Assembly (NCBI RefSeq): GCF_900116515.1
Contig: NZ_FPBA01000009.1
Span: forward strand, 1 to 64,000
Source: Geodermatophilus amargosae
GTDB taxonomy: Bacteria; Actinomycetota; Actinomycetes; Mycobacteriales; Geodermatophilaceae
Length of the DNA: 64,000 nt
Direction of reading: 5' to 3'
In this document: positions 28,733-37,633 of the stretch, in pieces
Position numbering within the stretch: position 1 is the first letter of the stretch
Layout: each line of letters opens with the position of its first letter
The notes under the pieces: model-generated
Seen by the model: the letters and a program-made list of their open reading frames with translations, nothing else
Databases searched by the model: none
What the model was told of the DNA's origin: nothing
Position numbers and translations under genes: made by a program

Positions 28733-29467
28733 CTAGGAGGTCGTGACGCCGATCGCCGCGCCGATGAGGTAGGTGGCCCCGGCCGCGACCGCACCGAAGA
28801 GCAGCTGGCGCAGGCCGGCGAACCACCACGGCCGCGGGGTGAAGCGCGAGGACAGCGCGCCGGCCACCACCAGGCCCAGCCCGCCGCACAGCAGCGCCAC
28901 CCACAGCAGCGAGAGCCCGAGCAGGTAGGGCAGCAGCGGCAGCACCGCGCCCAGCGAGAAGGTCAGGAACGACGAGACCGCCGCCGTCGTCGGTGAGGGC
29001 TGGTCCTCCGGGCTGACGCCGAGCTCGGCGAGGACGTGCAGCCGCAGCGCCACCTCCGGGTCGCGGGACAGCTGGGTGGCCACCTCGGTGGCCAGCCCCT
29101 CCTCGACGCCGCGGGCGCGCAGCATGCCGACCAGCTCGGCGTGCTCCTCCTCGGGGTGGTGCTCCAGCTCGCGCCGCTCCTTGGCGACCTCGAGCTCGAG
29201 CTGCTCGTTCTGCGTCTTCACCGACGTGTACTCACCCAGCGCCATCGAGATCGCGCCGGCCACGAGGCCCGCGACGCCGGAGAGCACGATCGTGCGGGGC
29301 GCCGCTCCCCCACCGCCGACGCCGGCGACGAGGGCGGTGTTGGTGACCAGCCCGTCCATCGCACCGAAGACGGCGGCGCGCAGCCAGCCACCCGAGGCGT
29401 CGGCGTGGTGGTGCTCGTGCAGGGCCGCCGGCTCGCCCTGGGGGCGGTCGTCGGTACCGGCCGTCAC
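28733..29467 (-). CDS. VIT1/CCC1-family divalent metal transporter
   Basis: A 244-residue membrane protein. The N-terminal His-rich EHHHADASGG leads into FGAMDGLVTNTALVAGV, the first helix of the VIT family with conserved Asp. GAISMALGEYTSVKTQNEQLE follows, then a cytosolic Glu-rich region (AKERRELEHHPEEEHAEL) that binds metal in plant VIT1, and three more membrane helices. Members move Fe2+ or Mn2+ out of the cytosol. GTG start. It may relate to iron released by the MhuD-like enzyme, but there is no genetic linkage. A terminator and a 56-bp repeat lie downstream. Confidence 0.9.
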   Translation of the reverse strand: MTAGTDDRPQGEPAALHEHHHADASGGWLRAAVFGAMDGLVTNTALVAGVGGGGAAPRTIVLSGVAGLVAGAISMALGEYTSVKTQNEQLELEVAKERRELEHHPEEEHAELVGMLRARGVEEGLATEVATQLSRDPEVALRLHVLAELGVSPEDQPSPTTAAVSSFLTFSLGAVLPLLPYLLGLSLLWVALLCGGLGLVVAGALSSRFTPRPWWFAGLRQLLFGAVAAGATYLIGAAIGVTTS

Positions 29468-29475
29468 ACGTCGGC

Positions 29476-30651
29476 CTAGGCGCCCAAGGGCACCGGGGGC
29501 TCGAGCGCCGGGGTGGGCGTGGCGACCGTGGGGACGCCGTCGGCACCCCCGGCGACGAGGTCGGCAGCCGCGAGCTGCCCGCAGGCGCCGTCGATGTCCT
29601 GGCCGCGGGTGTCGCGGACCGTCGTCGGCACCCCGTGCGCGCGCAGCCGGGCCACGAACTCCCGCTGCGCCGGCAGGGGGCTGGCGTCCCAGGGGCTGCC
29701 CGGCGTCGGGTTCAGCGGGATGAGGTTGACGTGCGCCAGCCGCTCGGCCAGCAGCCGGCCCAGCTGGTCGGCGCGCTCGGGCTGGTCGTTGACGTCGCGG
29801 ATCAGCGCGTACTCCACCGAGTACCGGCGGCCGGTCCGGGCGGCGTAGGCGTCGGCGGCGTCGACCACCTCGGCCACCTTGTGCCGGGTGTTGATCGGCA
29901 CGAGGGTGTCGCGCAGCTCGTCGTCGGGGGCGTGCAGGCTCACCGCGAGGGTGACGTGCAGGTCCTCCTCGGTCAGCCGCCGGATGGCCGGCACCAGGCC
30001 CACCGTGGAGACGGTGACCGACCGCTGCGACAGGCCGAGGCCCCAGGGCGCGGGGGTCAGCAGCGCGTCGAGGGTCCGGCGGACGCGCGCGTAGTTGGCC
30101 AGCGGCTCGCCCATGCCCATGAAGACGACGTTGGACAGCCGGCCCGGGCCGCCGGGGATCTCACCGGAGGCCATGGCCGCAGCGGCCGCGACCGCCTGCC
30201 CGATGATCTCCGCCGCCGAGAGGTTGCGGGTCAGCCCCTGCTGCCCCGTGGCGCAGAACGGGCAGGCCATGCCGCAGCCGGCCTGGCTGGAGATGCACAC
30301 GGTGGCGCGGTCGGGGTAGCGCATGAGCACGCTCTCGACCAGCGCGCCGTCGTGCAGCCGCCACAGCGTCTTGCGGGTGCGGCCGCCGTCGGCGGACTGG
30401 TGCCGGACCGGCGTGAGCAGCCCCGGGAGCAGGGCCTCGGTCAGCGTCTCGCGCACCGCGACCGGCACGTCGGTCATCCGCGCGGGGTCGGTGGTGCCAC
30501 GGAAGAAGTGCCGGGCGAGCTGGTCGGCGCGGAAGGCCGGCTGCCCGAGCCCGGCGACGGCGGCACGCGCCTCCTCGCGGGTCAGGTCGGCGAGGTGGCG
30601 CGGCGGCTTGCCCCGGCGGGGGGCGTCGAGGACGAGCGGCAGGGCAGTCAT
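29476..30651 (-). CDS. rlmN: 23S rRNA (adenine2503-C2)/tRNA methyltransferase RlmN
   Basis: A 391-residue radical-SAM enzyme that methylates A2503 of 23S rRNA and A37 of some tRNAs. The CxxxCxxC cluster is CGMACPFC (Cys126, 130, 133). [10 protein letters not shown] is the SAM-binding GGE-type motif. The catalytic C-terminal Cys is in [15 protein letters not shown]. The ATG giving [20 protein letters not shown] is used; the much longer open frame upstream overlaps the Pro/Thr-rich gene on the same strand. The VIT gene starts 8 nt after its stop. Confidence 0.96.
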   Translation of the reverse strand: MTALPLVLDAPRRGKPPRHLADLTREEARAAVAGLGQPAFRADQLARHFFRGTTDPARMTDVPVAVRETLTEALLPGLLTPVRHQSADGGRTRKTLWRLHDGALVESVLMRYPDRATVCISSQAGCGMACPFCATGQQGLTRNLSAAEIIGQAVAAAAAMASGEIPGGPGRLSNVVFMGMGEPLANYARVRRTLDALLTPAPWGLGLSQRSVTVSTVGLVPAIRRLTEEDLHVTLAVSLHAPDDELRDTLVPINTRHKVAEVVDAADAYAARTGRRYSVEYALIRDVNDQPERADQLGRLLAERLAHVNLIPLNPTPGSPWDASPLPAQREFVARLRAHGVPTTVRDTRGQDIDGACGQLAAADLVAGGADGVPTVATPTPALEPPVPLGA

Positions 30652-30669
30652 GGCGTGTCCATGGTCCCA

Positions 30670-30700
30670 CCCGTGCGCGGCGCGTGGGCCGCGCCGCGGG
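30670..30700 (-). terminator. Hairpin downstream of the Pro/Thr-rich membrane-protein gene
   Basis: CCCGTGCGCGGC pairs with GCCGCGCCGCGGG (one bulge) around a GCGTGG loop, 13 nt after the stop codon. It would separate that gene from rlmN. Confidence 0.65.
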
Positions 30701-30713
30701 TGAGGTCCCTCGC

Positions 30714-32096
30714 TCAGCGCCCCCGGCCGCCGGCCACCGTGGTCTCCGGTGCCGTCGTCGGCGTCGGCGTCGGCGTGGCGGTCTGGTCGACGTCGTCCGT
30801 GCCCGTCGGGGGCTCGTCGGTGGGCTCGGGGGTCGTCGGCGGGGTGGGCACCGTCGTGGGGGTGGGCACCGTCGTCGGGGTGGGGGTCGTCGTCGGGGTG
30901 GGGGTCGTCGTCGGGATGGGCGTCGGTGCGGGGATCTCCTCCACGACGGGGTCCTCCACCGGCGTCACGGTCGGCGGCGGAGGAGGCACGACCGGGTCCA
31001 CCGCGGTCCCGGCGGGGACCGCAGGCCCGACCGGCTGCACCACGGGTGGGGCGGCCGGGAGAGCGGCCGGCGCCGGCGGGACGACGACCTGTCGTACCGG
31101 CTGCAGGACCGTCGCCGGTGGGGTCGTCGGAGACGACGGGGCGCGGGCGGGCACCGGCGCGGGGGCGACGACGAGTTCCTGGGCGGGCTCGACCGGCGGC
31201 GGGACGGGAGTCGACGGCGCGGCCGGGACGACGAGGACCCCCGGCGGCCGGATCGGCGGCGGGGTGCGCGGGGTCGAGGGAGCCGCCGTGGGCGAGGACT
31301 GCACGGCCGCGGTCGGGACCGCGCCGGACGACGAGCCCGCCACCAGGGCCGCCCCCGCGACGGCGCCGGCGGCCATGAGCGTCAGGACGGCGGTGACGCC
31401 CAGCCGGCGCCGCGGCCGCACGCGAGGTGCGACGACGACCCGAGGGCGCACGGTCCCGACGTCGGCCGGGCCGGCGGCCGCCAGGACCGTCTCGAGCGCG
31501 TGGGCCTCGGGAGCCGGGTCCCAGCCGAGGGCGGGCAGGACCGCGGCGTCGTCGTCCGCAGCGTCGGCGACGTCGTCCTCTGAGGCGTCGTCCTCCGCGG
31601 GGAGGGGCTCCGCGGTGAGGGGCTCCGCTGTGTCGTCCTCGAGGACGGGTCCCTCCGGCGCCGCGACATCCTCGAGGGCGACGTCTGCCAGGGCCGTGAC
31701 ACCGGACACCTGGCCTTCGCGAGCGTCGTCCGCGAGGGTGTGGTCCCCCGGGGCTGTGTCTGCGGCCGGGACCTGCTCGGGCAGGACGTCCTCGTCCACG
31801 GCGTCCTCGACAGTCTCGGCCTCGAGGACGTCGACCCCCGGAGCGTCGGCCTCCTCCGGAGCGTCGGCCTCCGGAGCGTCGGCCTCGGAGGCGTCGGTCT
31901 CGGGCGCCACCTCCCGGACGTCGGCCACCGGCACCGGGGCCGGCTCCGGCTCCGGCTCGTTCACCCAGCCGGGCAGCCAGTCCTGCCACACCTCGACCGT
32001 GGGTACCGCGTAGTCCTCCGCCGCCCCCACCGGGTCGATCGGGCTCCCGGCTCCCCCGAGGTCGCCGCGCGCCTCGTCGTCCTGCTGCGCCGCCAT
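30714..32096 (-). CDS. Single-pass membrane protein with acidic cytosolic and Pro/Thr-rich external halves
   Basis: A 460-residue protein of unknown function. Residues 1 to about 220 are strongly acidic (repeated EADAPE-type stretches). A basic RPRRRLG leads into one membrane helix (about 232-258). The remainder is low-complexity Pro/Thr/Val with TPTPTT-type repeats near the end, probably outside the cell and a likely O-mannosylation target. No enzymatic domain was recognised. The topology resembles wall-spanning or anti-sigma-like proteins, but no anti-sigma or SPOR domain is evident. ATG start with GAGG 4 nt away. Confidence 0.8.
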   Translation of the reverse strand: MAAQQDDEARGDLGGAGSPIDPVGAAEDYAVPTVEVWQDWLPGWVNEPEPEPAPVPVADVREVAPETDASEADAPEADAPEEADAPGVDVLEAETVEDAVDEDVLPEQVPAADTAPGDHTLADDAREGQVSGVTALADVALEDVAAPEGPVLEDDTAEPLTAEPLPAEDDASEDDVADAADDDAAVLPALGWDPAPEAHALETVLAAAGPADVGTVRPRVVVAPRVRPRRRLGVTAVLTLMAAGAVAGAALVAGSSSGAVPTAAVQSSPTAAPSTPRTPPPIRPPGVLVVPAAPSTPVPPPVEPAQELVVAPAPVPARAPSSPTTPPATVLQPVRQVVVPPAPAALPAAPPVVQPVGPAVPAGTAVDPVVPPPPPTVTPVEDPVVEEIPAPTPIPTTTPTPTTTPTPTTVPTPTTVPTPPTTPEPTDEPPTGTDDVDQTATPTPTPTTAPETTVAGGRGR

Positions 32097-32209
32097 CTCA
32101 CCTCGCCGTCACTCAAAGTCATGTTCCGCTCACCCCGTGGAGTGGTCATCGTGCCCGACGGATCCGGCCGGGTGCCGGAGGCGCGGCCGGGCGGGAGCGG
32201 GCGGACCGC

Positions 32210-32215
32210 TAGCGT
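32210..32215 (+). promoter_or_regulatory. -10-like hexamer for the SpoU methyltransferase (leaderless start)
   Basis: TAGCGT ends 7 nt before the GTG at 32223, with no Shine-Dalgarno sequence. Confidence 0.5.
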
Positions 32216-32222
32216 CGGCCGG

Positions 32223-32867
32223 GTGGCCGAGGCGGATCGCGACCCCAGCCCGCTCGACGCGGTCGGCGTGGGGCCGTGGGAAGGGCCGTGGCCGCAGGAC
32301 CCGCGCTACGACCCGGAACTGCTCGCCTCGGGCGACCGGCGCAACGTCGTCGACCGGTACCGCTACTGGACGGTCGAGGCGATCGTGGCCGACCTCGACC
32401 CGCGCCGGCACGCCTTCCACGTCGCCATCGAGAACTGGCGGCACGACCTGAACATCGGGACCGTCGTGCGCACGGCCAACGCGTTCCTCGCCGCCGAGGT
32501 GCACGTCGTCGGCCGCAAGCGGTGGAACCGCCGGGGCGCGATGGTGACCGACCGGTACCTGTCCGTGCGGCACCATCCCGACGCGACCGCGCTCGGCACC
32601 TGGGCTCGCCGGCAGGGACTGCCGGTGCTCGCCGTCGACAACCTGCCCGGCGCCCGCCCCCTGGAGACCGCTCCCCTGCCGCGGGCCTGCGTGTTCCTGT
32701 TCGGCCAGGAGGGGAGCGGGCTGTCGGCGGAGGCACGGGCCGTGGCCGGGGACGTCCTGTCGATCGCGCAGTTCGGCTCCACCCGCTCCATCAACGCCGG
32801 CGTCGCCGCGGGCATCGCCATGCACGCCTGGGTCCGGCAGCACGCCGACCTGACCGCCTCGGGCTGA
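32223..32867 (+). CDS. SpoU/TrmH-family RNA 2'-O-methyltransferase
   Basis: A 214-residue SPOUT-fold enzyme. Motif 1 is NIGTVVRTANAF, motif 2 FLFGQEGSGLS and motif 3 SIAQFGSTRSINAGVAAGIAM, which form the knotted SAM site. The target nucleotide (tRNA or 23S rRNA) cannot be inferred. The GTG at 32223 is chosen from the upstream -10-like hexamer; longer in-frame starts exist but read through noncoding-looking sequence. Divergent from the Pro/Thr-rich gene, and followed closely by ppk2. Confidence 0.9.
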   Translation: MAEADRDPSPLDAVGVGPWEGPWPQDPRYDPELLASGDRRNVVDRYRYWTVEAIVADLDPRRHAFHVAIENWRHDLNIGTVVRTANAFLAAEVHVVGRKRWNRRGAMVTDRYLSVRHHPDATALGTWARRQGLPVLAVDNLPGARPLETAPLPRACVFLFGQEGSGLSAEARAVAGDVLSIAQFGSTRSINAGVAAGIAMHAWVRQHADLTASG

Positions 32868-32886
32868 CAGCCGGGGGCCGGTGCGT

Positions 32887-32892
32887 CAGGCT
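32887..32892 (+). promoter_or_regulatory. -10-like hexamer for the PPK2 gene (leaderless start)
   Basis: CAGGCT ends 7 nt before the GTG at 32900; no Shine-Dalgarno sequence is visible. Confidence 0.4.
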
Positions 32893-32899
32893 CAGCCGG

Positions 32900-33664
32900 G
32901 TGGGACGACTCGATGACGTGGACCTGACCCAGCGACTCGGCAAGCGCGAGGCGAAGGAACAGCTGACCGCGGCCCAGCAGCGGCTCGTGCACCTGCGGCT
33001 GTTCCTCGGCGGCCAGCTGGGCACTCCCCTCGGACCACCGGTGTGCGTCCTGTTCGAGGGCTGGGACGCCTCGGGCAAGGGCGGGGCGATCAAGCGGCTG
33101 GTCGACGAGCTCGACCCCCGGCACGTCCGGGTGGCCCAGTTCGCCGCCCCGACGTCCACCGAGAAGCGGCACCACTTCCTCTGGCGGTTCTGGCCGGTGC
33201 TGCCCGGCTGGGGCGGCATGGCCGTCCTCGACCGCACCTGGTACGGCCGGGTGCTCGTCGAGCGGGTCGAGGGCTTCGCCTCCGAGGAGGCGTGGCAGCG
33301 GGCCTACGGCGAGATCGTGGACCTCGAGACCACGCTCGCCGCCGAGGGCATGATCCTGGTCAAGTTCTGGCTGCACGTCTCGCCCGAGGAGCAGATGCGC
33401 CGCTTCGAGTCGCGCTCCGCCGACCCGTACCGGGCGTGGAAGCTGACCGACGAGGACTGGCGCAACCGCGAGAAGCGCCCCGCGTACGAGGCCGCCGTCG
33501 AGGAGATGCTCGCGCGCACGGACCACCCGGCCGGGCGCTGGACGCTGGTCGCCGGTGACGACAAGCGGACGGCCCGGGTGGCCGTGGTCCGCACCGTGTG
33601 CGAGGCGATCGAGTCCGCCCTGGCCGCGCGCGGGATCGACCCCGACGCCGTCCCCCCGGAGTGA
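32900..33664 (+). CDS. Polyphosphate kinase 2 family protein
   Basis: A 254-residue PPK2 domain protein that would use polyphosphate to phosphorylate nucleoside mono- or diphosphates. The Walker A loop is FEGWDASGKGGAIK near 50-63. DRTWYGRVLVERVEGF is the Walker B/lid region, and HVSPEEQMRRFESR with TDEDWRNREK completes the family pattern. Class (I-III) and substrate are not resolved by eye. The GTG start overlaps no upstream gene. Its stop overlaps the next gene's GTG (GTGA). Confidence 0.92.
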   Translation: MGRLDDVDLTQRLGKREAKEQLTAAQQRLVHLRLFLGGQLGTPLGPPVCVLFEGWDASGKGGAIKRLVDELDPRHVRVAQFAAPTSTEKRHHFLWRFWPVLPGWGGMAVLDRTWYGRVLVERVEGFASEEAWQRAYGEIVDLETTLAAEGMILVKFWLHVSPEEQMRRFESRSADPYRAWKLTDEDWRNREKRPAYEAAVEEMLARTDHPAGRWTLVAGDDKRTARVAVVRTVCEAIESALAARGIDPDAVPPE

Positions 33665-34740
33665 GCGCCCTCGTCCACCTCTGCACGCCGGCCGACTGGC
33701 GTGCGGCGCTCTCCACCGGCGCGCTGCAGCCGGCCGGGGCGCCCTTCGTGCACCTCTCGCACCCGGAGCAGGTCCACCTCCCCGCCGAGCGGCTGTTCCC
33801 CGGCCGGCCGGACATGGTGCTGCTCGTCGTCGACCCCGCACGCCTGACCGGCCCGGTGGTCGAGGAGCCCGGCGTCCCCGGCGACCCCGCCGGCATGCGC
33901 TTCCCGCACCTGTACGGGCCGTTGCCGACGGCCGCGGTGGTCGCCGTCGTGCCGTACCGCCCGCCGGTGCAGCCGGTGCTGCCCGCGCCCGACGACGCGC
34001 TGGGCCGGGCGCTGGCGCACCAGCTGTCGCTGCGGACGCGGCGGGCTCCGGAGGTGCGCGACGTCCCCGGCGGGGTCGCCGTCCTCGACGCGCGCTTCCC
34101 GTACTCGCGGGACCACAACCGGCTGCTGCTGGACGGCCCCGTCGACGCCGGCACGGTGGCGCGGGCGGCCGGCGACGTCGTCGACGGGCAGGTCCTCCCG
34201 GCCACCCTGCGCTGGCCCGGCGCCGGCGCGGTCGCCGCCGAGCTGGCTGCCGCCGGCTGGGAGGCCGAGGAGCTGCTGGTGATGGCGCGGCCCGCCGCCG
34301 CCCGGCTGCCCGGCGGCGAGCGGGCGGAGGTCGTCGCCCAGACCGACGTGCACCCGCTGTGGGAGGCCGGCTGGCGGGCCGGCCTGGCGGGGATGCCCGA
34401 CCTCGACGAGGTGGTGCGGCAGCTCGTGGGCCGCGAGCAGCACAACGACCCCGTCGTCGCGGTCACCGACGTGGCGGCTCGGGAGGACGGCCGGGTGGTG
34501 GCGGCCGGACAGCTGCGGGTCGACGGCGCGACGGCGGTGGTCGAGTCGGTGATGACCGAGCCGTCCGCCCGCGGGCGGGGCCACGCCGCCGCCGTCCTCG
34601 CCCGGCTGGTCGGGCTCGCCGCGGACGCCGGCTGCGACCTCGTGGTCCTCGAGGCCGACGCGCGCGACTGGCCGCGGCACTGGTACGCCCGCCGCGGCTT
34701 CGCGACGGTCGGGTCGACCTGGGAAGTGGTCAGCCCGTAG
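33661..34740 (+). CDS. DUF952 domain fused to a GNAT acetyltransferase
   Basis: A 359-residue two-domain protein. Residues 1-100 match DUF952 (ALVHLCTPADWRAAL, FVHLSHPEQV, GMRFPHLYGPLP), a family with an ADP-ribosyltransferase-like fold. The C-terminal part is a GNAT domain with SVMTEPSARGRGHAAAVLARLV and a final HWYARRGFATVG. The two usually occur separately. A GTGA overlap couples it to PPK2. Function unknown. It converges on cdsA with a hairpin-forming repeat between. Confidence 0.85.
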   Translation: MSALVHLCTPADWRAALSTGALQPAGAPFVHLSHPEQVHLPAERLFPGRPDMVLLVVDPARLTGPVVEEPGVPGDPAGMRFPHLYGPLPTAAVVAVVPYRPPVQPVLPAPDDALGRALAHQLSLRTRRAPEVRDVPGGVAVLDARFPYSRDHNRLLLDGPVDAGTVARAAGDVVDGQVLPATLRWPGAGAVAAELAAAGWEAEELLVMARPAAARLPGGERAEVVAQTDVHPLWEAGWRAGLAGMPDLDEVVRQLVGREQHNDPVVAVTDVAAREDGRVVAAGQLRVDGATAVVESVMTEPSARGRGHAAAVLARLVGLAADAGCDLVVLEADARDWPRHWYARRGFATVGSTWEVVSP

Positions 34741-34753
34741 GTCCGCTCAGCAC

Positions 34754-34803
34754 GGTCTCCTCCAGGGCACCGCCCCGAGCTCGCGGGGGTGGGGAGGAGG
34801 TCC
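34754..34803. repeat. Diverged relative (copy C) of the 56-bp intergenic repeat
   Basis: Reverse-complemented, it opens GGACCTCC and keeps the same order of blocks as copy B: a C-run, CGC-AGCTCG, a GGCGG block, then CCCTG and GGAG. It folds into a hairpin (CTCCTCC/GGAGGAG outer, CCCCG/CGGGG inner). It sits between convergent genes and ends 4 nt before the cdsA stop. Relationship is suggestive, not certain. Confidence 0.5.
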
Positions 34804-34807
34804 TCCG

Positions 34808-36040
34808 TCAGAGCGGGGGCGCGACCCAGGACAGCAGCAGGTAGGACACCGCGGCCGACGGCAGCAGGCTGTCGAGCCGGTCCATGATCCCGCCGTGGCC
34901 GGGCAGCAGGGTGCCCATGTCCTTGATGCCGAGGTCCCGCTTGATCAGCGACTCGCCCAGGTCGCCCGCCGTGGCGGTGACCGCGAGCGCGACGCCGACG
35001 AGGACCCCGCCCCACCACGGCCCGTCGAGGGCGAGCACGACGAACGGCGTGGCGACGAGGACGCAGGCCACGACCGACCCGGCCATGCCCTCCCACGACT
35101 TCTTCGGGCTCACCGTGGGCGCCATGGGGTGCCGGCCGAACAGCACGCCCGCGGTGTAGCCGCCGACGTCGTTGCCGACCACGGTGGCGATGAAGGCCAG
35201 GACCCGTGCGGCGCCGTCGTCGGGGACCAGCAGCAGCACCGCGAAGCCGGCCAGCAGCGGCACGTAGAGGGCGACCAGCGCGCCGGCGGTGGCGTCGCGG
35301 AGGTAGTCGTCCGGGCCGTCCCCGAGCCGCCACAGCAGCACCGCGACGACGGTCAGCAGGAACCCGACGACGAGGCCGTCGGGGCCGCGGGTCCAGGCCA
35401 GGGCGAGCATCGCGACGGTGCCGACGAGCAGCGGCGGCAGCGGTGCACGGGCACCACCGGACTCCAGGGCGCGGACCAGCTCGATGACGCCGACCGGGAT
35501 GGCCACCCCGATGACCAGCAGGAACGCCGGCCGGTAGACGACCAGCGAGGCGATGATGACCCCGCCCAGACCCAGGCCCACGGCGACGGCGGCGACCAGG
35601 TTCCGCCCGGCCCGGCTGCTCGAGGGCGGGACCAGGTCCGGCTCGGGATCCGGTCCGGGGACCGGCCCGATGTCCGGTCCGGCGTGCTGGGCAGCGTGAG
35701 GGGCGGTGTCCGGGGCGGTGTCCGGGGCGGTGTCCGGGGTGGTGTCCGGGGTGGTGTCCGCTCCGGGGTCTGTCACCGCGTCGGCCGCCGCCGGGACGGC
35801 GAGCTCCCGGGTCGCCGGCGCGGCGGCCATCTCCTGGGTCGCGGGCGCCGTGGCCTGCGGCGCGGCGATCGGGCTGGTCGGCGGCGCCGTCGGCCTGATC
35901 GGCCCGGTGGCCCGGGCGGCGGGGGGCGGCGACGACGGCGGTTGCGGCGACGGCGGCGAGGGACGCCGGACCACCGGGATCGGCCCGGTGTCGGCGTCCC
36001 CGGACGGGCCGGCCCCGGCGGCGTCGGGACGGGAGGTCAT
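34808..36040 (-). CDS. cdsA: Phosphatidate cytidylyltransferase (CDP-diacylglycerol synthase)
   Basis: A 410-residue membrane enzyme making CDP-diacylglycerol, the precursor of phospholipids. About eight membrane segments follow a disordered N-terminal region of about 140 residues rich in Pro, Ala and Thr, with TPDTAPDT repeats. The CDP-alcohol signature is at the C-terminus: GDLGESLIKRDLGIKDMG then LPGHGGIMDRLDS, with the essential Asp residues. The long N-terminal extension is typical of some actinobacteria but absent in E. coli. ATG start; 21 nt downstream of the frr stop codon on the same strand. Confidence 0.95.
   Translation of the reverse strand: MTSRPDAAGAGPSGDADTGPIPVVRRPSPPSPQPPSSPPPAARATGPIRPTAPPTSPIAAPQATAPATQEMAAAPATRELAVPAAADAVTDPGADTTPDTTPDTAPDTAPDTAPHAAQHAGPDIGPVPGPDPEPDLVPPSSSRAGRNLVAAVAVGLGLGGVIIASLVVYRPAFLLVIGVAIPVGVIELVRALESGGARAPLPPLLVGTVAMLALAWTRGPDGLVVGFLLTVVAVLLWRLGDGPDDYLRDATAGALVALYVPLLAGFAVLLLVPDDGAARVLAFIATVVGNDVGGYTAGVLFGRHPMAPTVSPKKSWEGMAGSVVACVLVATPFVVLALDGPWWGGVLVGVALAVTATAGDLGESLIKRDLGIKDMGTLLPGHGGIMDRLDSLLPSAAVSYLLLSWVAPPL
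35705..35764 (-). repeat. 12-bp repeats in the cdsA N-terminal extension
   Basis: Five units of the 12-mer GGTGTCCGGGG(C/T) (the last diverged) encode the Thr-Pro-Asp-Thr/Ala repeats in the cytosolic tail of CdsA. Confidence 0.9.
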
Positions 36041-36061
36041 GGCAGGGGTCGGGCGAGCGGC

Positions 36062-36619
36062 TCAGACCTCGAGCAGCTCGGACTCCTTGTTCTTCACGGC
36101 CTCGTCGATGCCCGCGACGTGCTGGGCGGTGAGGTCGTCGAGCTCCTTCTCCGCGCGGCGCACGTCGTCCTCGCCGGCCTCGCCGTCCTTGGCGATGCGG
36201 TCGAGCTCCTCCTTGGCCCGGCGGCGGACGTTGCGGATGGCGACCTTGGCGTCCTCGCCCTTCGACCGGGCCATCTTCACCAGGTCGCGGCGGCGCTCCT
36301 CGGTGAGCTGCGGGAACACCACACGGATGATCTGGCCGTCGTTGGTCGGGTTGACGCCCAGGTCGCTGTCGCGGATGGACTTCTCGATCGCCGAGAGCTG
36401 GCTGATGTCGTAGGGCTTGATGACCGCCATGCGCGCCTCGGGCACCGTGATCGACGACATCTGCGGCACCGGCGTGGGGGCGCCGTAGTAGTCGACCAGG
36501 ACCTTGTTGAACATCGAGGGGGCTGCGCGGCCGGTGCGCACCGAGCCGAGGTCCTCCCGCGCGACCGACAGGGCCTTGTCCATCCGCTCCTCGGCGTCGA
36601 GCAGGGTGTCGTCGATCAC
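36062..36619 (-). CDS. frr: Ribosome recycling factor
   Basis: A 185-residue factor that, with EF-G, splits post-termination ribosomes. The length and sequence ([57 protein letters not shown]) are standard. The GTG start has a strong AGGAGGAG 6-7 nt upstream. Classical pyrH-frr-cdsA order. Confidence 0.98.
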   Translation of the reverse strand: MIDDTLLDAEERMDKALSVAREDLGSVRTGRAAPSMFNKVLVDYYGAPTPVPQMSSITVPEARMAVIKPYDISQLSAIEKSIRDSDLGVNPTNDGQIIRVVFPQLTEERRRDLVKMARSKGEDAKVAIRNVRRRAKEELDRIAKDGEAGEDDVRRAEKELDDLTAQHVAGIDEAVKNKESELLEV

Positions 36620-36691
36620 GGGTCTCTCCTCCTGCAGCGGGATCGTCCCCGCCGTCGTCCTACGGTGCGGTGTGCGCGTGCGGGCGCGCGC

Positions 36692-37480
36692 TCAGCTGAT
36701 CAGCGTCCCGATCCTCTCACCCGCCGCGGCGCGGGCGATGTTGCCGTCGCGCAGCAGGTTGAAGACCACGATCGGCATCCGGTTGTCCATGCACAGGCTG
36801 ATCGCGGTGGCGTCGGCGACCTTGAGCTGGTCGGCGAGGACGGTGGCGTACTCCAGGTCGTCGTACATCGTCGCCGCGGGGTTGGTGCGCGGGTCGTCGT
36901 CGTAGACGCCGTCGACACCGTTCTTGGCCATGAGCAGCACCTGGCAGCCGATCTCCAGGGCACGCTGGGCGGCGACGGTGTCGGTGGAGAAGTACGGCAT
37001 GCCGGCTCCGGCGCCGAAGATGACCAGCCGGCCCTTCTCCATGTGCCGGACCGCCTTGCGCGGGATGTAGGGCTCGGCGACCTGGCCCATGGTGATCGCC
37101 GTCTGCACCCGGGTCTCCAGGCCCACCTGCTCGCAGAACGCCTGCAGCGCCAGGGCGTTCATGACCGTACCCAGCATGCCCATGTAGTCGGCGTGCCTGC
37201 GGTCCATGCCGGCCTCGGCGAGCTCGGCGCCGCGGAAGAAGTTGCCGCCTCCGACGACGACGGCGACCTGGGTGCCGCCGTGGACGACACCGGCGAGCTG
37301 CTCGGCGATGCTGTGCACGATGCCGCCGTCGACACCGACGCTGCCGCCGCCGAACGCCTCGCCGGAGAGCTTGAGCAGCACCCGCTGGTAGCCGTCGCCG
37401 TCGGCGGGCTGGAAGGCGCTGGGGGCCGAGAGCGGCGGGTGCGCTGCGGCCGGGTGCTGCGTCGTGGCGGTCTCGGTCAA
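36692..37480 (-). CDS. pyrH: UMP kinase
   Basis: A 262-residue kinase converting UMP to UDP. The N-terminal glycine motif [19 protein letters not shown] and the [13 protein letters not shown] region are family hallmarks, and [11 protein letters not shown] and [14 protein letters not shown] follow. About 30 residues precede the core. No ATG or GTG fits: the best start is TTG at 37480 (LTETATTQ), with GAGGG 8 nt upstream. An out-of-frame ATG-AGC-AGT-TGA lies between the two, its stop overlapping the TTG. The next upstream in-frame start would enter the tsf terminator. Confidence 0.95.
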   Translation of the reverse strand: MTETATTQHPAAAHPPLSAPSAFQPADGDGYQRVLLKLSGEAFGGGSVGVDGGIVHSIAEQLAGVVHGGTQVAVVVGGGNFFRGAELAEAGMDRRHADYMGMLGTVMNALALQAFCEQVGLETRVQTAITMGQVAEPYIPRKAVRHMEKGRLVIFGAGAGMPYFSTDTVAAQRALEIGCQVLLMAKNGVDGVYDDDPRTNPAATMYDDLEYATVLADQLKVADATAISLCMDNRMPIVVFNLLRDGNIARAAAGERIGTLIS

Positions 37481-37552
37481 CTGCTCATCCCTCGCTCGAC
37501 GTCGTTCTCCTGATCCTGCCAAACGGCGCCCGGCGCGCCAGCCGGGGCCGGA

Positions 37553-37595
37553 CACACCACCGGCCCCGTCCCTGTGCGGGGACGGAGCCGGTGTG
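37553..37595 (-). terminator. Terminator hairpin downstream of tsf
   Basis: CACACC, CCGGC and CCGTCCC pair with GGGACGG, GCCGG and GGTGTG around a short TGTGC loop, with single mismatches between blocks. It begins 39 nt after the tsf stop and lies before pyrH, implying a separate pyrH promoter between about 37481 and 37552. Confidence 0.8.
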
Positions 37596-37633
37596 CGTTG
37601 CCTCGGTGTGCGTGCCTCGGTGCGGTGTGTCGC

